Source of the DNA: Elysia marginata | Lineage: Eukaryota; Mollusca; Gastropoda; Plakobranchidae | Length of the DNA: 64,000 nucleotides | Assembly (NCBI GenBank): GCA_019649035.1 | Contig: BMAT01006179.1 | Location: 265,870 to 329,869, forward strand | Direction of reading: 5' to 3' | Shown here: piece by piece, positions 35,695-50,400 of the stretch | How positions within the stretch are numbered: the first letter of the stretch is position 1 | How the letters are laid out: every line of letters starts with the position of its first letter | Notes under the pieces: generated by a model | Database searches by the model: none | The model's input: only the letters and a program-made list of their open reading frames with translations | What the model was told of the DNA's origin: nothing | Made by a program: the position numbers and the translations under genes

Positions 35695-37091
35695 GATCCC
35701 CAAGAACTGGGTTTACCTTATTGTGTTGAAACCTGGCCTATTACTTTGCTTCTAGTTTAGTTATTAAGCACATCATTGAAATCATAGATTTTACTGATAT
35801 ATTATGATACAGCATGGCGTTAGCCCCTTTTTTCGTACATGTACCAGGGAATGCATCTTTGGGCATGAAATTTTTAGTTGCCTGTATCGTCTTCTAATTT
35901 AACGGCACTTTTAAGAAAGTCCCATTTGTGCTTTTAATTTTATATCAGATTCAGTGTTCTATTGTACATGTACCGTAGTGACGGTAGTCTGTACACACAT
36001 TTAACATGTATGCATTAAATTTGTTTTCACAATTTTTCTTCTCTTTGTCTCTTATTCATTTTTTTTTGTGTTAATTTTATTTCATTCAATATTGATATAT
36101 AGTAAGTTTTAAAAGTTAAAATAATCACCAACAATCCTGAAACCTCTCGGATGTATATACAGTAACCACAATGGCATACATTATTTGCTGATGTAGGGAC
36201 TTTCCAAGGCTGTGACTAAAGGTCCTGTATTTGTTTTTTGTATATAAAGGACAAAATGTTTTCAAAAGTACCTGGTACACAGAAAACAGTAGGCTTGTGC
36301 TGCCATAACGGATAAATGTATAAAAAAAAATTTTTCATAAATTTTGAATGAATTGATCAAGAAATATAGCAATGGTCACAACCAACAAATTTTCAGTTAG
36401 GTTTTATCCTCATTTCTTTTCATCCACTGTGAAATTGTGATAAATTTGGACAACCAGGCATCAATTTTGGAGGTTTCCACTAAAGATTATACATGTAATA
36501 ATTGATAAGTACCTTATAAAATTGTTTTGATAAAAAATTTTAAATGCATATTTAAAACCTATTTGTAATAGCCTTGGCAAGTTTAACTTTAAATAAGAGC
36601 CTCAAAAAAGCATTCAAAATAATACTTCATAAATGCACAAAATTAACAAAAATGAAAGACTACATCCCTACTTAACACTACAGCTATGTTAACAACAAAC
36701 ATGCCAAGGAATTTCCCTCATGAGATTGATGAGAACTCTTTCATCTTGCTTTCTGTAATTGTATTTTTCCAAATAATTACCAATGGATACTAAATGACCA
36801 TTCCCATAAATTTGCAAGACTTATAGCTTGAAGAAAGCTAAACAAAAAGGATTGCTCAAAAAATAAAAACCTTTATTTGAATCCGGTGTGGAGACAACAT
36901 TAAACTCATTTAAATTAGAGTTATGAAATACAAAAAGGCCTAGTACACACTGTATAAATAAGTATAATTGCCCAGTACATATATAAGCATGTGCACATAA
37001 ATGAAGATTCATGGACACAAAAATTTATAAAAGAAATAATATTCAAAATAAACAAAAATTACAGATAGGAAGGGAGAGAGAAATTACATAC

Positions 37092-37290
37092 TTGTCAATA
37101 AAACAAAACAAAAACTGTCAAAGTCTATCTTTCGTATCACTATCAGTGTGATACTGACAGTCATCCAAGGGCTGTTTATTTAGTTTGGCCATCTAGGAGC
37201 AAAACCGTTTTAAAGTTTTGTCTCCAATGGTTTTTACCCCTGGGTTGAGGCTGAACTGATTTATAAATGTGTAACAGTATTAGCAGATTT
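37092..37290 (+). repeat. Direct repeat, first copy
   Basis: TGTCAATAAAACAAAACAAA followed by AACTG(T/C)CAAAGTCT and later GTTTTAAAGTTTTGT; repeated about 717 bp downstream. Confidence 0.7.
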
Positions 37291-37804
37291 TTCTATACAA
37301 CAGCCTACAAAATGCTTTTAAATCATTTTAGAACAACATTGTGTTTGAGACCTCAGATTCAATGAGAATACAGTGAACCTCAAATTCAACAAGCTTGGAC
37401 CCAACAAGACCTTGGGCTCAACAAGGGACACTTGAAGTCCATTTATATATTCCTCTTTGGCTCTAATAAAAAACCTTGGATCCAACGAGTACCAAGTTTT
37501 CCTACCTCAGGTTTCGTTTATGACAAACTTCAGATTATTGACAAAGATGAAATAGGAAATAAAAGCAAGGCGAATATTTGCGGTGATTACAGCATTGCCT
37601 CAAGCAGAACCTACACCATCCATCAAATGGCTGAGATTGCTGAGAAATGGACAACAATATTATTGACTCCTATCTATGTGCTTAAATTAAAAAATCAAAA
37701 TCCAGATAGAGAGAGAGAGAGAGAAGATAAAGCAAAATAGGAAAACATTATAGAATGGAGAGCAAGAGAGAGACAGGCTGATACAGTGAGGGAGGGAGAG
37801 AGAG

Positions 37805-38000
37805 ATATGCCTGTCAATAAAACAAAACAAAAAACTGCCAAAGTCTGTCAGTCCCACTATCACCCAAAGGCACGCCTATCTACTTTGGTCATCAAGGGGC
37901 ACAACTGTTTAAAAGTTTTGTGAACAATTGTTTTTTCTTTTGAAGCTTAACTTATTTGCAAACAATAGGCTATCATGTTTTACTTTATTACAAGAGGGCC
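37805..38000 (+). repeat. Direct repeat, second copy
   Basis: Second copy of 37092-37290 in the same orientation, preceded like the first by a GAGAGA run. Confidence 0.7.
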
Positions 38001-38954
38001 TAGAGTTCATTTTAAAACAAACTTGTATCATCCAAGGTTAACTGTACCTAGATCTCTAATTGAAAAGGATTCCTTAGCATTAAGGTAAACAGGTTGTGCC
38101 TAAAAACAATGGTTGAAATTAGAATAGCAACAGCTGTAACCCTCCATAATGTTTTTTCCTATTAGCAAAATATAAGGTACATGTAAATATTGATTCTCAA
38201 TATAGTACAATTTGCAGGTTGTAACTCATTTTATGTTACTTCAAATTTACACCATATTTTAATTGAAACCTGCATGTAACAAACTTTACAAAATGTTCTG
38301 TGTAGTTTGTCAAATCTATGATTGATTATCCGAGTTAATTAAAATTGCCATAAACCAAAATTTTTCAAATCCGGTTTTGCAATTACCGTAAGTGTAATAC
38401 AAGACATACATTGTATACATATGCAATGAAGGGAAGTTAGATACCAGTATGTCTTAAACTGAGACCAGAGACAGCCCTTTTCTTTCATTTGCATCAGGAA
38501 TGACAACTTTAAATGAATAAAAGCATGTCAAAAAAAAAAATCTACTACAAATAGCCCGGTTTGTGCAGAATGAACGTAATGCCAACAATATTATTGTCTT
38601 GCAACCAGTCCAGATGAGCAAAATGTTGGAAATTTTTACTTGATTTTGTAGAAACGCCTTAAAAAAGATTTATATTCTTTCTTTCTATTTTTTAAATGAC
38701 AAATAGTACTAAAACATTTCCAGTTTTGTTTTTTTTGCATAATTTCATGCATTTTTTTAACATTGAAACATTGGGAGGACTCAGAAAAATGCAATGTTGC
38801 AAATAGTTTCTTAACTCTTATGTGAAAACAGACATGCAATTCATATAAACTGGTTGTGAAACAATCAGATTGAAAAAAATGTAAATTAAACAATGCTAAA
38901 TGCACTTGATTTTACTCTAACGTGTTACAGTAGACTGACTTGCAAAATTAAAAA

Positions 38955-39416
38955 TACAGTGGAAACCTAATAATTCATATCTCTTGGGAATGAACAAAAA
39001 ACCTAGCATTAAGAGGATTTGAATTATAAATCAGCTTTAATTTTTTACCCACTTCTTTTTCTATATTGCTTTTAATAACATCTACAGATATTATTTCACC
39101 CAAACTTTGCAGGCAGACAAAAACAAAATGTTTTCATGATAATGCGGGTTTCGGCGACTTAGTGCAGTGAAAGTTTTAAAAGACAGGCCTTTCAGTTTCA
39201 AGCTTTGGGAGAGGGAGACTGTCAGAAAACACAAGGAAAAACTACTACAGATAGCACATATAAACTTCAAATTAAGAAAATTGAAATTCACAAACTTCAA
39301 ATTCAAACATTAAGACTAACAAAGCTAAGGAGGAATAAAAAAAGCCTCACATTTAAAAATCTTTGAATGAAGAATTATAGAACAATCAGACTTCGATTTT
39401 GAAGGTTTCCACTGTA
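38955..39416. mobile_element. Inverted-repeat element, CAGTGGAAACCT ends
   Basis: TACAGTGGAAACCT at 38955 and its exact reverse complement AGGTTTCCACTGTA at 39403-39416. Length 462 bp, TA-flanked, no coding capacity. Probably a nonautonomous member of the same broad group as the other CAGTGG elements. Confidence 0.85.
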
Positions 39417-41415
39417 GGTTGTTCATCTACTTGCAATTTGTATGACAATATTTCTAACCAGTGTCTAATCTATTCAGTGACTCGTCCTAGAAGTACACTG
39501 GAAAAGAAACCTCAATCCCTTTAGTTTATACTCAATCAATACCTCAAACAGCAAAAGGTAGATCTAATCATCTAGCAACTTAAAAGACGGCCCTTGGTTT
39601 CACCTGTCTCTTGAGAGGCAATGAGGAGGAATTGAAACTGAGTTATTTTACTTTTTTGACAATAGAATATTTGGCTTAGATAAATATGTTCTTTTGTAGA
39701 GAATAGACATATTTTTTTTTTTACAACAGTTTAGGTCATTATACATAAACAGAGATGCCACCTTGGCAAGAAAAAATTGCCTGAACTTTTCTTTGGACCC
39801 CATCCATCGCTACACGCCTTTCCAATTTCAAGTTTTTCTATTGCTTGTTCTTTGCATTAACATGGAACAAAGACTGACGAAACGAAGGGGATAATACCCA
39901 TTTTTACCAAATTTCTTTCTAAGGTGGAATTTACTCACTGCCACTGGGGTATCACTATTTATTTCAGTTACAAATTAGATCTACTCCTATGAGGCTCATT
40001 ATTCTTCATTTCGTCAGTGTTGTTTATTATGATTAAAAATAATGCATTTTACCGCATAGGAAACTTTATTTCTAGAAAAAAAATAAAGAATTGGTTACCA
40101 TGAAGTTTAAGCTTAGCTAGGATTGCTCCACTGTATGGAAATTCTTCCCTTTCCAGTTCTGACGTACACAGCCTTTTTTTCTAATGAAATGTAACATAAG
40201 CATGCTACACCTGTCCCTGACAGCATGCGAATGTAATCCAAAGGAAATTCACTATTATACTATAGTCATTTTCTTCAGTTTTTGCCTTAGATCACTCTTG
40301 TCAAGTTGTTTAACAACCTGACGACCATTTTGTTCAAGAAACATTAAATCCATTTTTGAAGGATTGGTATGAAAAGATAGATTTAGATCTAAATCTAATA
40401 ATCTAGATTAGATCTATTGATGTGGATGTATAATTCCGTCAACAAAAGACTAGCATTAGCAGTGTAGACAGTCTGTAAGGCAATGAAATGTCTTGCAACC
40501 AGTCCAAATGAGTCTTAAGTCGAAATTGGAAGGTAGACAGATATTGGTATTACAGAAAAATTTATTTTCTCTACTTTTAAGTACAACAAACAGAAAAGCT
40601 CTATCATGCTTCTGTATGAAGTTATAACCATTTGAAGTCGGTAGGGTTAGGACTTGTGAAACTTCAGAAAAGGGAGAAAACAGCATTAAAAGTTTAGACA
40701 ACTACAAAGGTATTGAGGCCTCAGCAATCATACCAAATAAAATTAAACACCTAAACAATGAAATTTGAACACCCATCAGGTGTGGAAACTGTTTAGAAAA
40801 GGTTTTAGAGTCAATATCTAAGATTTTAAAAATTTGACTTCTGAACACCCACTTAACTTTAAAAGCCTATATCTCCAAACTAAGCCTCCCGACTTACGAC
40901 TCATTTGGACAGAATGCAAGACAAATAGGGCTAGGCTAATGTTTCCGAATGTTATTGTTTGTTTGCACATGTTCAGTGGCTCATTTTCCGTCAGTTACAA
41001 AGGGGACTTCACTCCCACTGTTGGATATAGATTAATTCTTCGTCCATTTTTTCTTTCCGTTTTTTTCTTCCGTCAATATTATTTTCGCTAATTTCCGGCA
41101 GACAACCAAGGTTTACCTGAACCTTGACGGAACCCATACCATTGCCGGAATTCCGGCAATCGCCGGAAAAGTGGCACCTCTGTTTTAAAACACCAAACTC
41201 TTATAAATATCTGCTGTCAACAAAGTGTGAGCTTTACCTTTCATTTTGTCACCTAAACTCTACATAAATTTGCTTTTTTCTACAAACCTCAAATCTTTGA
41301 CAAAAACTTTTCATCACAATTTATATCACAGAGACTAAGGTATAAAAGTTAATAATTGGTAGATATATGTTAAAATGGGGGAAAAAAATCCAACCAAAGT
41401 AAAAATAGCATGTTG

Positions 41416-44400
41416 CTAGGATTTGAAATATGATATCACAGATGGTTGGGTTCTCTGCTTTTTGTCTTTCCAGGAACTTGAACCACCAGTTCTTGATGCT
41501 GGCCTGTAAAAAAGAAGAAGGCTTATCATTTAAACTTTAAAGTATTTAAATAAAGGTGGTTACAAAATACATCATGGGTTAGGAATTTTTCCTTTGTCTG
41601 GAAATGTGTATATACAACAGCACTGTCAAACTATAAGGCAATTTTAACCTCAGAAAATTTAGAAAAAAAAATTGGCTGCAATTTCCCCTTAATATTGAAG
41701 TCAACTCTCGCATTAAGTAGACACTACCACGCTGCCCCATCTTTTCATCTTCATTTAGGTCACTATTGTCATGATAGGCGTAAATCCCTGAAGCTTTCTT
41801 ATGTCAATCGAAGGATTATATCTCGATGCACAGAAGAACATGAATGCAGCGGAAATTTTTGATCCACAAAAAATCCTGCTACAGGCAAGTTCCGGCAATA
41901 GGAATGCAAAACATTAATTAGCAAATTAAATCAACATACAGTAGTATCCGGTTAAACGCACTCCAGTTAAATGCATGCTACTGTTAAACTAACGCCAAAT
42001 CGCTATGACCGATTTATTTCTATATAATCAGTATACCCTAAACGCACGTTATATCAGCTAAACGCATGCTATGAAATCAGGAAAATTTATCTTTTAAGTG
42101 GACCAAGCAACCACCGGGATGCGAGTGATAGCAAGCTCGCTCGTTTTGAGTGAACGGCCAGCATCACTCCACAGAAATTAGCAGGCCTATCTACCCACGC
42201 ACGTTGTGTGAAGGGTAAGACATGGGGGCACGAGTGTGAAGGGAGAGGGTAAAAGATGGACAAAGACCTGTGGGGCGTGGATGAACAAATCAGATGACGC
42301 AAATTGCCAACACATCGCCCGCCCATACTGTAATCGACTAAGTGACTGACAGTTACAGGTGGACTGTAGGCTAGCCCTTGACCTGTGTAGCATTGTGTGA
42401 TTGGCTTTCTTCTTGTCCCGATCACGCCTCCACTCTCCCTTTGTTTCTTCCTTTTGGTTGCAGAGCGATAGGCCTTATTGCTAGACGTAAACCTTTCTTT
42501 CATTTCACAATAATCTGTACAGCATGCAAGACGTAGTCTAGACCTTGTCAGAATGTTGTGATTCATCGGTTGTCAATCTCTTTAGATCTAATTCCAAGCC
42601 AGTTTGAATTCCTAAAGCCTTGGAGATTGTTAAAAAGATATTTCACTTATCTCACTTTTGGAAATATAGAAACAACTACATCTTCTGAGAGAAAAAAAAA
42701 GAACAGACCCCCACTCCCCCAACCCCCACCACACACACACACAAAAGAGAGCAATAAATATCGTCCAAACGATGTACCTGGATTTCTTAATCCTGGCTAT
42801 CTACCGTCCATGCATGATGTTTGTATAAAAAAACTTTAATCAAGGGAAACAACTCGCTTTTATTATAATTATGTATCGTACTCTAAAGGGAAATAACTAG
42901 TATTTTTTACTACTTTTCATAAGTGCACGCATCTCCTAAACGCACGCTTTTTGGGTCTCCCAAGTGCCGTGCGTTTAACCGGATACTACTGTATTGTAGT
43001 TTTTGTACATCCATTATATGCTTAGATCTACAAGTATCATCTTGATTTCGTCTCAGTGCCTTTCACTCATCACTGGACAGGCCAATGACAACTTTGTACA
43101 CAGCTTCAGCTCTCCACTCCCAACCCCTTACAATGCACACCCACTTGTCAAGTAAACAAAGGAACGCAAGAACCTTTGATTATCAGCCAAGCCCAGAATG
43201 GACCTATGGTCTTATGTAAGCTTTGTCTAATGTGCTCACACTATTACAGAAAGGTTCCTTTTTTATGCATACTATCATTTCTTTAAAGCTCAATCAATTT
43301 CTCCCACTGCATCCAAGTCCTGGTCTATCTCTGCCCTGTTAAATTCATGCACAGGTAAAAGACTTTATGCAGAGAAACAAAAGGGGATTCCTCTAAAGTT
43401 GTGCAGTGAGGATGGTCCTGCTGCAGCTGGTGCTGCTATAGTAGTGCACTTCTGTTACTGTATCTTTTTATTTTAACTTCTACGTTTATGCCAAAATAGT
43501 GATCACCAATCAATTCAACATGGTCAAATTAGATGAAAATGTATGATGAGCAAAATTTTTTTCTTGTCTGCTATAGAGACTGACAGCTGCTACCTTGTAA
43601 GTTGTATTTCCATCTTTAAATTTGATTACTTTCAAAATCTACCTAGCCCCACAGTCTTTGTAGAAATCTTTTCTGACTGATGCCTATACCTTTGGAAAGA
43701 TTTTTTAAAAATATGGTTTTTTTTGGATGACATATTTTTTATAAAAGTTCAAAATTTACCTTTCTGAAAAAAGTTAAAAAAAGTCATTTATTGGGATTTC
43801 TTTAAAGCTACCCCAAATATTGCAAAAAGTCCACATTTTTCTTATTCGTATCAATCAAAGGGATCCACACACCAAATTTCAAAATGATTGGGAAGAAAAT
43901 GAAAGAGAAGATAGGCTACAGGAGCGGAAAAAAAATCACAATTATAGTTGGAAAAATAAGAAGAAAATTGTTTAAAAATACCAGGCTGGAGCGCTGATAG
44001 ACAATCAAGGAACCTGAATTTTACAGATTTGTTGGTGGATTTTTACTGTAAAATAGCTGAACTTAAAAAGTCTGTAAACTTGAACCTCAAAATGATGTGA
44101 TCTGTGATCAAGTTGCCATCTCCCTCCCCTATGTATTTGTGTGTTCTGGATAGTAACCTTGCTTGCTGACTATTTCTCATAAGCCTTGCATGCTTTAAAG
44201 AAGTAAAACTAAGAAACTTAGAAAATTTTGAACTATGAAAGTTTTGAATTATCAGACTTCAATTTTGGATTTCCACTGTATGCTGTAAAGGCACTAGATT
44301 ATGTGAGGCTGTGTTAATTAGGGCCACAACTATCATCTCAGTAAGATGATCACAAAAAATCAAAACCCTGAATTCAGTATTTTGAGTCAAAGTAGCACTT

Positions 44401-47400
44401 TTAGTGCAGCCTCTTCCCTAAATCGTTTTATGCGTAAACTTAAAGAACTTAAATACTATGTAAACAGTTTTCATATAAATTTAAAAATTTCTTCATACAA
44501 ACCTTTTCATGCATTTTTCTTTAGAGGTGACGAACTCTTTGTCTGTGAACCTTTCATTCCGAAGAATATTTTTCACTGTTTGCTTGCTTAGACATAAGTC
44601 AACATGGGTATTTAGCTGGTCCAGGGGCCAGTTCAGTTTTTGTTGTTTACATATTGGACATGAAATCATTTCTGATTCAGGTCTGGAATTACTCGACTCA
44701 TCAAGACATGGAATGAATTTCATTGGCTCGCTTTTTTGTACGTAAATGTCTGCCTTACTTAATGAAGTACCTGGTGTGATTTCAATAACCTGATGATCAA
44801 TGTTTGTGCCTTCATTGTTAATCTCTTTAGAGTTAGACAAATCATTACCTCCATAACAAAAAGCACTTTGTTGATTGAGTTCTTTTAGTAAGCCATTTGA
44901 TGAACAATTGGATTCAGTTTCAGGTTTTTCCTCAGCACCATTGACCTTATTTCCAACCTGAAGTTTACCCTGCGGATTCTGATCCAGCTTGCGAATAAAC
45001 TTAAACATTCCAACGTCTTTAGATGAGGAAGGCTCTCTTCTCTTCAACAATTTTGAAGGTGTACTTTGCTGTGCCCAACTATGAGAGTTGATGTTGTTAG
45101 GTTCACTATCACATGTGTGCTCTATCGGCATGGAAAACTTTGAACTTTCATCATCATCATCATTATCCAAATCTTCCTGATCAAGATGGCTGCTCTTGGA
45201 GGTGCAAACATCATAAAAATTTGGTTGAAACTCTTGCTTGTTCTGCAGACCTGGTAAACATGAATTTGAACATTCCTCTGAGTTAAGGGCGCCCTGGTCT
45301 TTCCTATCCATTCTCTTGAACATATCTACCACAGAAATTTGATTCGCCTGTTCTGGACACAGCTTTGACATCCGAACACCTGGAGATCCAAACAAAACTA
45401 GTTTGTTTACTCGATAGATCATTATAACTGGCCAATCCTATATACTTCCCTATGACATAAGAACCTGCTTACATATTTCCAAAAATTAATGTTTTGAAAA
45501 CAGTATTAGATATGTAAATCTTTGTAGTTGCAACTTTTTTGTAGCATCATATTAGCTCAGTGCAGTGCATACCACAAGAAACATAATTTTCAGAGTTCTG
45601 ATGTCTATTCAACTTTAAAAAAGTGGGAGAGTAGGGAACGGTTGGAGGAGTAATAACAACCAAAGGAAAGCAAGTAAAGTTACAATATATACAAGACTTT
45701 AAAATAAGGAATTACAGTCCAGTCCATATATTTTGAACGTCAAGGGAGCAAGGTTAACTTCAAATAATCCATATTCCAACCTATCGGTTTTTATATTGAT
45801 GAAATAAGATCAGTTAGATGACAATAGCCTGAATATTATTTTTGAAATAAATTATCAAGGTTCAAGTTATCTGGATTCAACTTTACCGAATAGGTCTGCA
45901 AACATTTTATTCTCTATTTATTGAACCATTCAGTTATCAACATTTGGGGTTACTACAATGCACAAACAAAAAGTCTATGTCATGGGAATGAAGAGAAACA
46001 ACATTAAGGCACTGGGCACACATTGGATGTGAAATATAAATATAAGTGGTAAGAAGCAGAGCTATGTACATATGATAACTGCTCATGAAAATCAGGAAAA
46101 TCTTCATGACCCTTTGATGTTTGTGGCCCATGGAGAATATAACTATCAATGTTTTTTGTTGTTGCTTTTTTTTTTCAAAACAAGTCATTAATTTGCCCAA
46201 CTATTTTGATCAGTAAAAGGCTTTTAGTTTTACCATGTCAAAATTTTGCCCTGCCCTGTCACCACCTATTGGTTTTACCATGGGTATCTATCTGGTCACT
46301 TCAAGCTTTCATATTTGTATGTTTATATCACAGGTAAACAAAAAACAAGTGTGGAGTAGGGAAATGTGGGACACATCAGAGTACTGGACTGGTAGCTAAT
46401 CGATTCTGCTCAAATCAAGAGTCGTATTGTTGCACATTTTTTAAAGAGATTGTAAAGAGTTTTATGAGATAAACAGCTGCCAGCGCTAGCTTTGATAATT
46501 TTGTCACCAAGCATGACAACAAAACATACAAATTGCAAGGTGGCTGTAGAAAAGTGATTGCCAATACAGGTGGTCAGCAAGGCAGGTTTGAGTGTATAAC
46601 AATTGAGATCCTGTATTTTCATATTATTTGATAAAAGAATTTGATGCAAAGGGGCAGGGAGACCAGTAGATCTCCATCAAGTCTTTTATTTTGTAATTTG
46701 ATTGAACTGGAGAGAACAATGGCTGATTAAAATAAAACTTATTAAATTTGAAACTATTTATGCAGTATTCACCCATTAATCTTAAATGCAGAAAACCTGG
46801 AAGCGCTGCATCTATCTCTGTTTGTAACAAAGCCTGTGCAGCTTTAAAGAGAGTTGTCTCATCATTAGTGTAGTGAGCAAGAGTATAACTTCTTGTTTTT
46901 ACTTCAAACTCCACAGTTTTTATCTTGAGTGTCAACGTCTTACCCTGAAAAATACAAAATAGAATGGTTTAAACATTTGTTAAAAAAACAAGCTCATGGG
47001 CTTTCCATAGCAACTTTAGATTTATTGCCTTTATGGCGCACGATTAGATCTGAAGTTTGTTCAAACAAAATTAAAGGGAAGGGCTCTCTGAACATTCTGC
47101 CCCAATTGCAGCAGAGCAACTTAAACATTATCATGAAAGTTAAGGGTTAAATGATCTTCCTTCAACTGCAATACTATAAGGAATTTACTATCTATTATTG
47201 GGGTAAAAGTTTAAATTAATAAGTTAATAAAAAAAAGTATAATAATTAGAAAGCAAAAAAGTAGACTCTTTTATTCTGATTAAACTTAAAATTACTTGAT
47301 ATTATTTAAATTTGAACAATTGATATGTATCTTTGACCCTGAATAAACATGAAAGCTAGTTTACTTGAAAAGATTATTAAAATCAAAAGCCAAAACATTT

Positions 47401-50400
47401 AAGCTTTAAGCCTTTACCAATTTCATAGCCATTAAGAATTTTTGATAAAATTTCAGAATTGAATTATGTCAAATATGAAATATATATGGACACTTGAACA
47501 CTGATGATCATTAAGATCTTCAAAGTTCGGAAAAAATATTAACAAACTTTTTGTTGTACCAATGGCCAGATCAACAACAAAGAGCAAAAAAAAATAATGC
47601 TGTTACTAAGCTCCACTGCTTCTTTTTCTTCTTCCTCTTCCTGTCCGACTTCAAGGACGGCTGTTCTTTTACAGGCTGCCATCATTTCAAAGTCCAGCAG
47701 TGAGCCTGCAGCTTCCGCCAAACTCAGTCCCTTGCTGGATTGGCTTGCATTCTGGCATGGTGTTCTCCAGTGATACCCCAGAGAATCTCCCACCTTCAGG
47801 CAATTGATTGAACACGTGGTGTCTGAGTTTGTTGTGACTGGTTCTGAGTCTGAATATAATGACTTGGTCATGTCCTAGCTGGCTGAATATGGAGTTGTTG
47901 GAGCTACGCTGAAGATGCTGTGCTCTCCATCTGATGTTAATGGCTGCTCTTGAGAATCATGAATTGTGTTAGCATGGTATTTCATAGAAAGGTTTGTTTA
48001 CATTGCAGCAAACAAGAAAAAAAACACACTATATATTTTTAGTGGTGTACTTATACCATTAAGCTAATCAAAGAACATTTCAGTGTCATAGATATTAATC
48101 TCCATTGGAAAATGCAAGGAAATTTCAAAATTTTAGTACATTTCATTATAGTTCATATGACAAAAAAGACCACGTTTTACCATAGTTTTGTCATCTTTCA
48201 TGTCCTCTGAAAGATTCTGACAGAGTTCTTTGCATTTTTGATGGAGCACTTTGGGATCACTGATATCACTGAATGTGCGCTCTGTGCTTATACTCTTTCG
48301 AACACCATCTCTGAAAAGGAAAATTATAAAGTGTAAAAATGAATCAGACACTTAATAAACTGTAAAAATAAATCAGACACTAAATTAACACACAGTTATA
48401 TTTAATACTAACTTTGAAGGCTTGTTAAAAAATTGATAAGACCTGAACACAATACATATATTTCTCTAAATCTCAAATGCTCCTATTTTGCTTCATAAGG
48501 TTCTTTTCCTACCTGTCAAGGCTTGTAGAGCCTATTCCAGCTGAAATCCTCATGAAATGCTGAAATGATGTAGGGCTAAATAAATGATACAACATTGCTC
48601 TCTGTGTGAATAGATCTTTGCAGGTCACCACTCTTATAGATCCAAGAAGCTTTTCTGTAACTTTACCAATTCCAGAAATCTGACAGTGGAGATAAAAAAA
48701 AAATGAAGCCAAACTATAAGGATCTTGATTCTTATCACACCAAACACCAGTTAACTTACATGTGATACAAGAATATGATTATAGTAGTCATGAGCAAAGC
48801 TAAAAAATTCGCACTGAATTTAATTTCCATAAAACTTAAATGAAACATCCAGTGAGCCTGATAATTAATATTAAAAGAGCCCACCAATAAAATCTTTATT
48901 GTACCTAATACAAGCTAGAACTTATACATACATTTCAATTTCTAAAAAGTATAATTAACCTTTTTTAACAGTGAAGAAGCATAGGAAGTTAATCATACAT
49001 GCTATGTCTTGTGAGTTATACGAGGGGGGTTTGATTGAAGGGTATTTTTACAAGCCCAATTCCACTTCAAAGGTGTTCTCAGGGCTTGGGTCCCAATGAC
49101 AATTTACAGGCTGCCACCCAAAGACTAGCGGGGATACCATGACTTAGCCTCAGCCAGTCACATTATACTGACACCGACCCAACCAGTAGGGGCCCGGACT
49201 GTGCTCGGCTGTGTTTCGAACCCGCGACCTCTTGGCCACGGAGCGAAGCCACTACCAACTGAGCTATCTAGGCCCCCTATACGAGGGGGGACCTAAAGAA
49301 AATGGGACTAGTCCTATCAAATAAGAAGTACTTTAAGGAATAGCACTTAAGTTATTTACAGCTTAAACTACTTTCCATAGACATTGGAACATTTTTGAAG
49401 TCAAGCTCACAGCATTTTCAATACAGGTATTCGCATCATTTTGGGGTATTCCTACAGGGCACTGAAGAACGGCTGATTTGAGAGCAATCAGCAGTTGGAA
49501 AAGTACCTGTAAGTATCTTTTTTTTTTTTTTTTTTTATTTCCAAAAAAATATCAAAATTGGCCTAGCCATTATATTTCAGTACAGTTTCCAAAACAGTCA
49601 TTTTTGAATAGTGACCTATTATAGAACAACCAAGTCCCCATTTTAAACTACAAAAATTGGATCATTTGTAAAGATTAGTGTGGCAATTGGCAAAGACGCA
49701 AGTGAAATCAACAATTTTGATTTTTTCGGAAATAAAAAAAAAGAAAATTTACTGTTTAAGAAAAAAGACATTCAAAAGGTAGACTTTTTTAGCACGCAGA
49801 ATATTGGGTAAGTCTCATTTTGTTTGGTTCTCCCTCTAACATTTATCCATGAATGTTTCGGATAATTTTTTCCTCTTGCTTCTTTCAAACTTGAACATAA
49901 TTATTCTAATTTTCACAATTTAAGTACATAATTATTTATTTTAAGACCATATAACCTGTTACTGAGACCAAATATTTGTAAATATATATTTGAATATTAT
50001 TTACTTGTATCTTATCATAAAATGAATGATGACCTTTGCATTTCAAATTAGTCAAACCTGCCTAACTGACCACATGTATTGGTGACCACTTTTCTATGAC
50101 TCCCAAGCATTTTTTCTATGTTTTGATGTCCTCCATGATGACCACGGGAAGCTTTTTTAAATCACAGTATGCTTAACAATCTCTTTAAAAAACCTCTGCC
50201 ATGCAACCATTCTCCACCGGAGAGGAACTCGTTAGCCACCATCCACCATGAATCTCCCATTCTATATCATTAAATTATGTGTTTAATACAGTATTTGTTC
50301 CTTTAATTAAGCAGAAAGAAAAATGTTTTCTATTAAAAAAAAAATAATTAAAAGAACTGAATTTTACAGGTTTACAAGCATGATGCCCATCTTATTGATC

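Larger units (their letters stand above)
33057..41415. other. Convergent intergenic region between SKA1 and POLK
   Basis: About 8.4 kb, A+T-rich, with no gene I can support. It contains the inverted-repeat elements at 33380, 35513 and 38955 and a 190-bp duplication near 37.1 and 37.8 kb. The ORFs here are short and unlike known proteins. Confidence 0.6.

Noticed and set aside
42087-42566. 159-codon minus-strand frame inside the transposon with 25-bp ends
   Set aside because: No DDE-type motifs or DNA-binding domain; the composition looks like chance in a G+C-richer segment.
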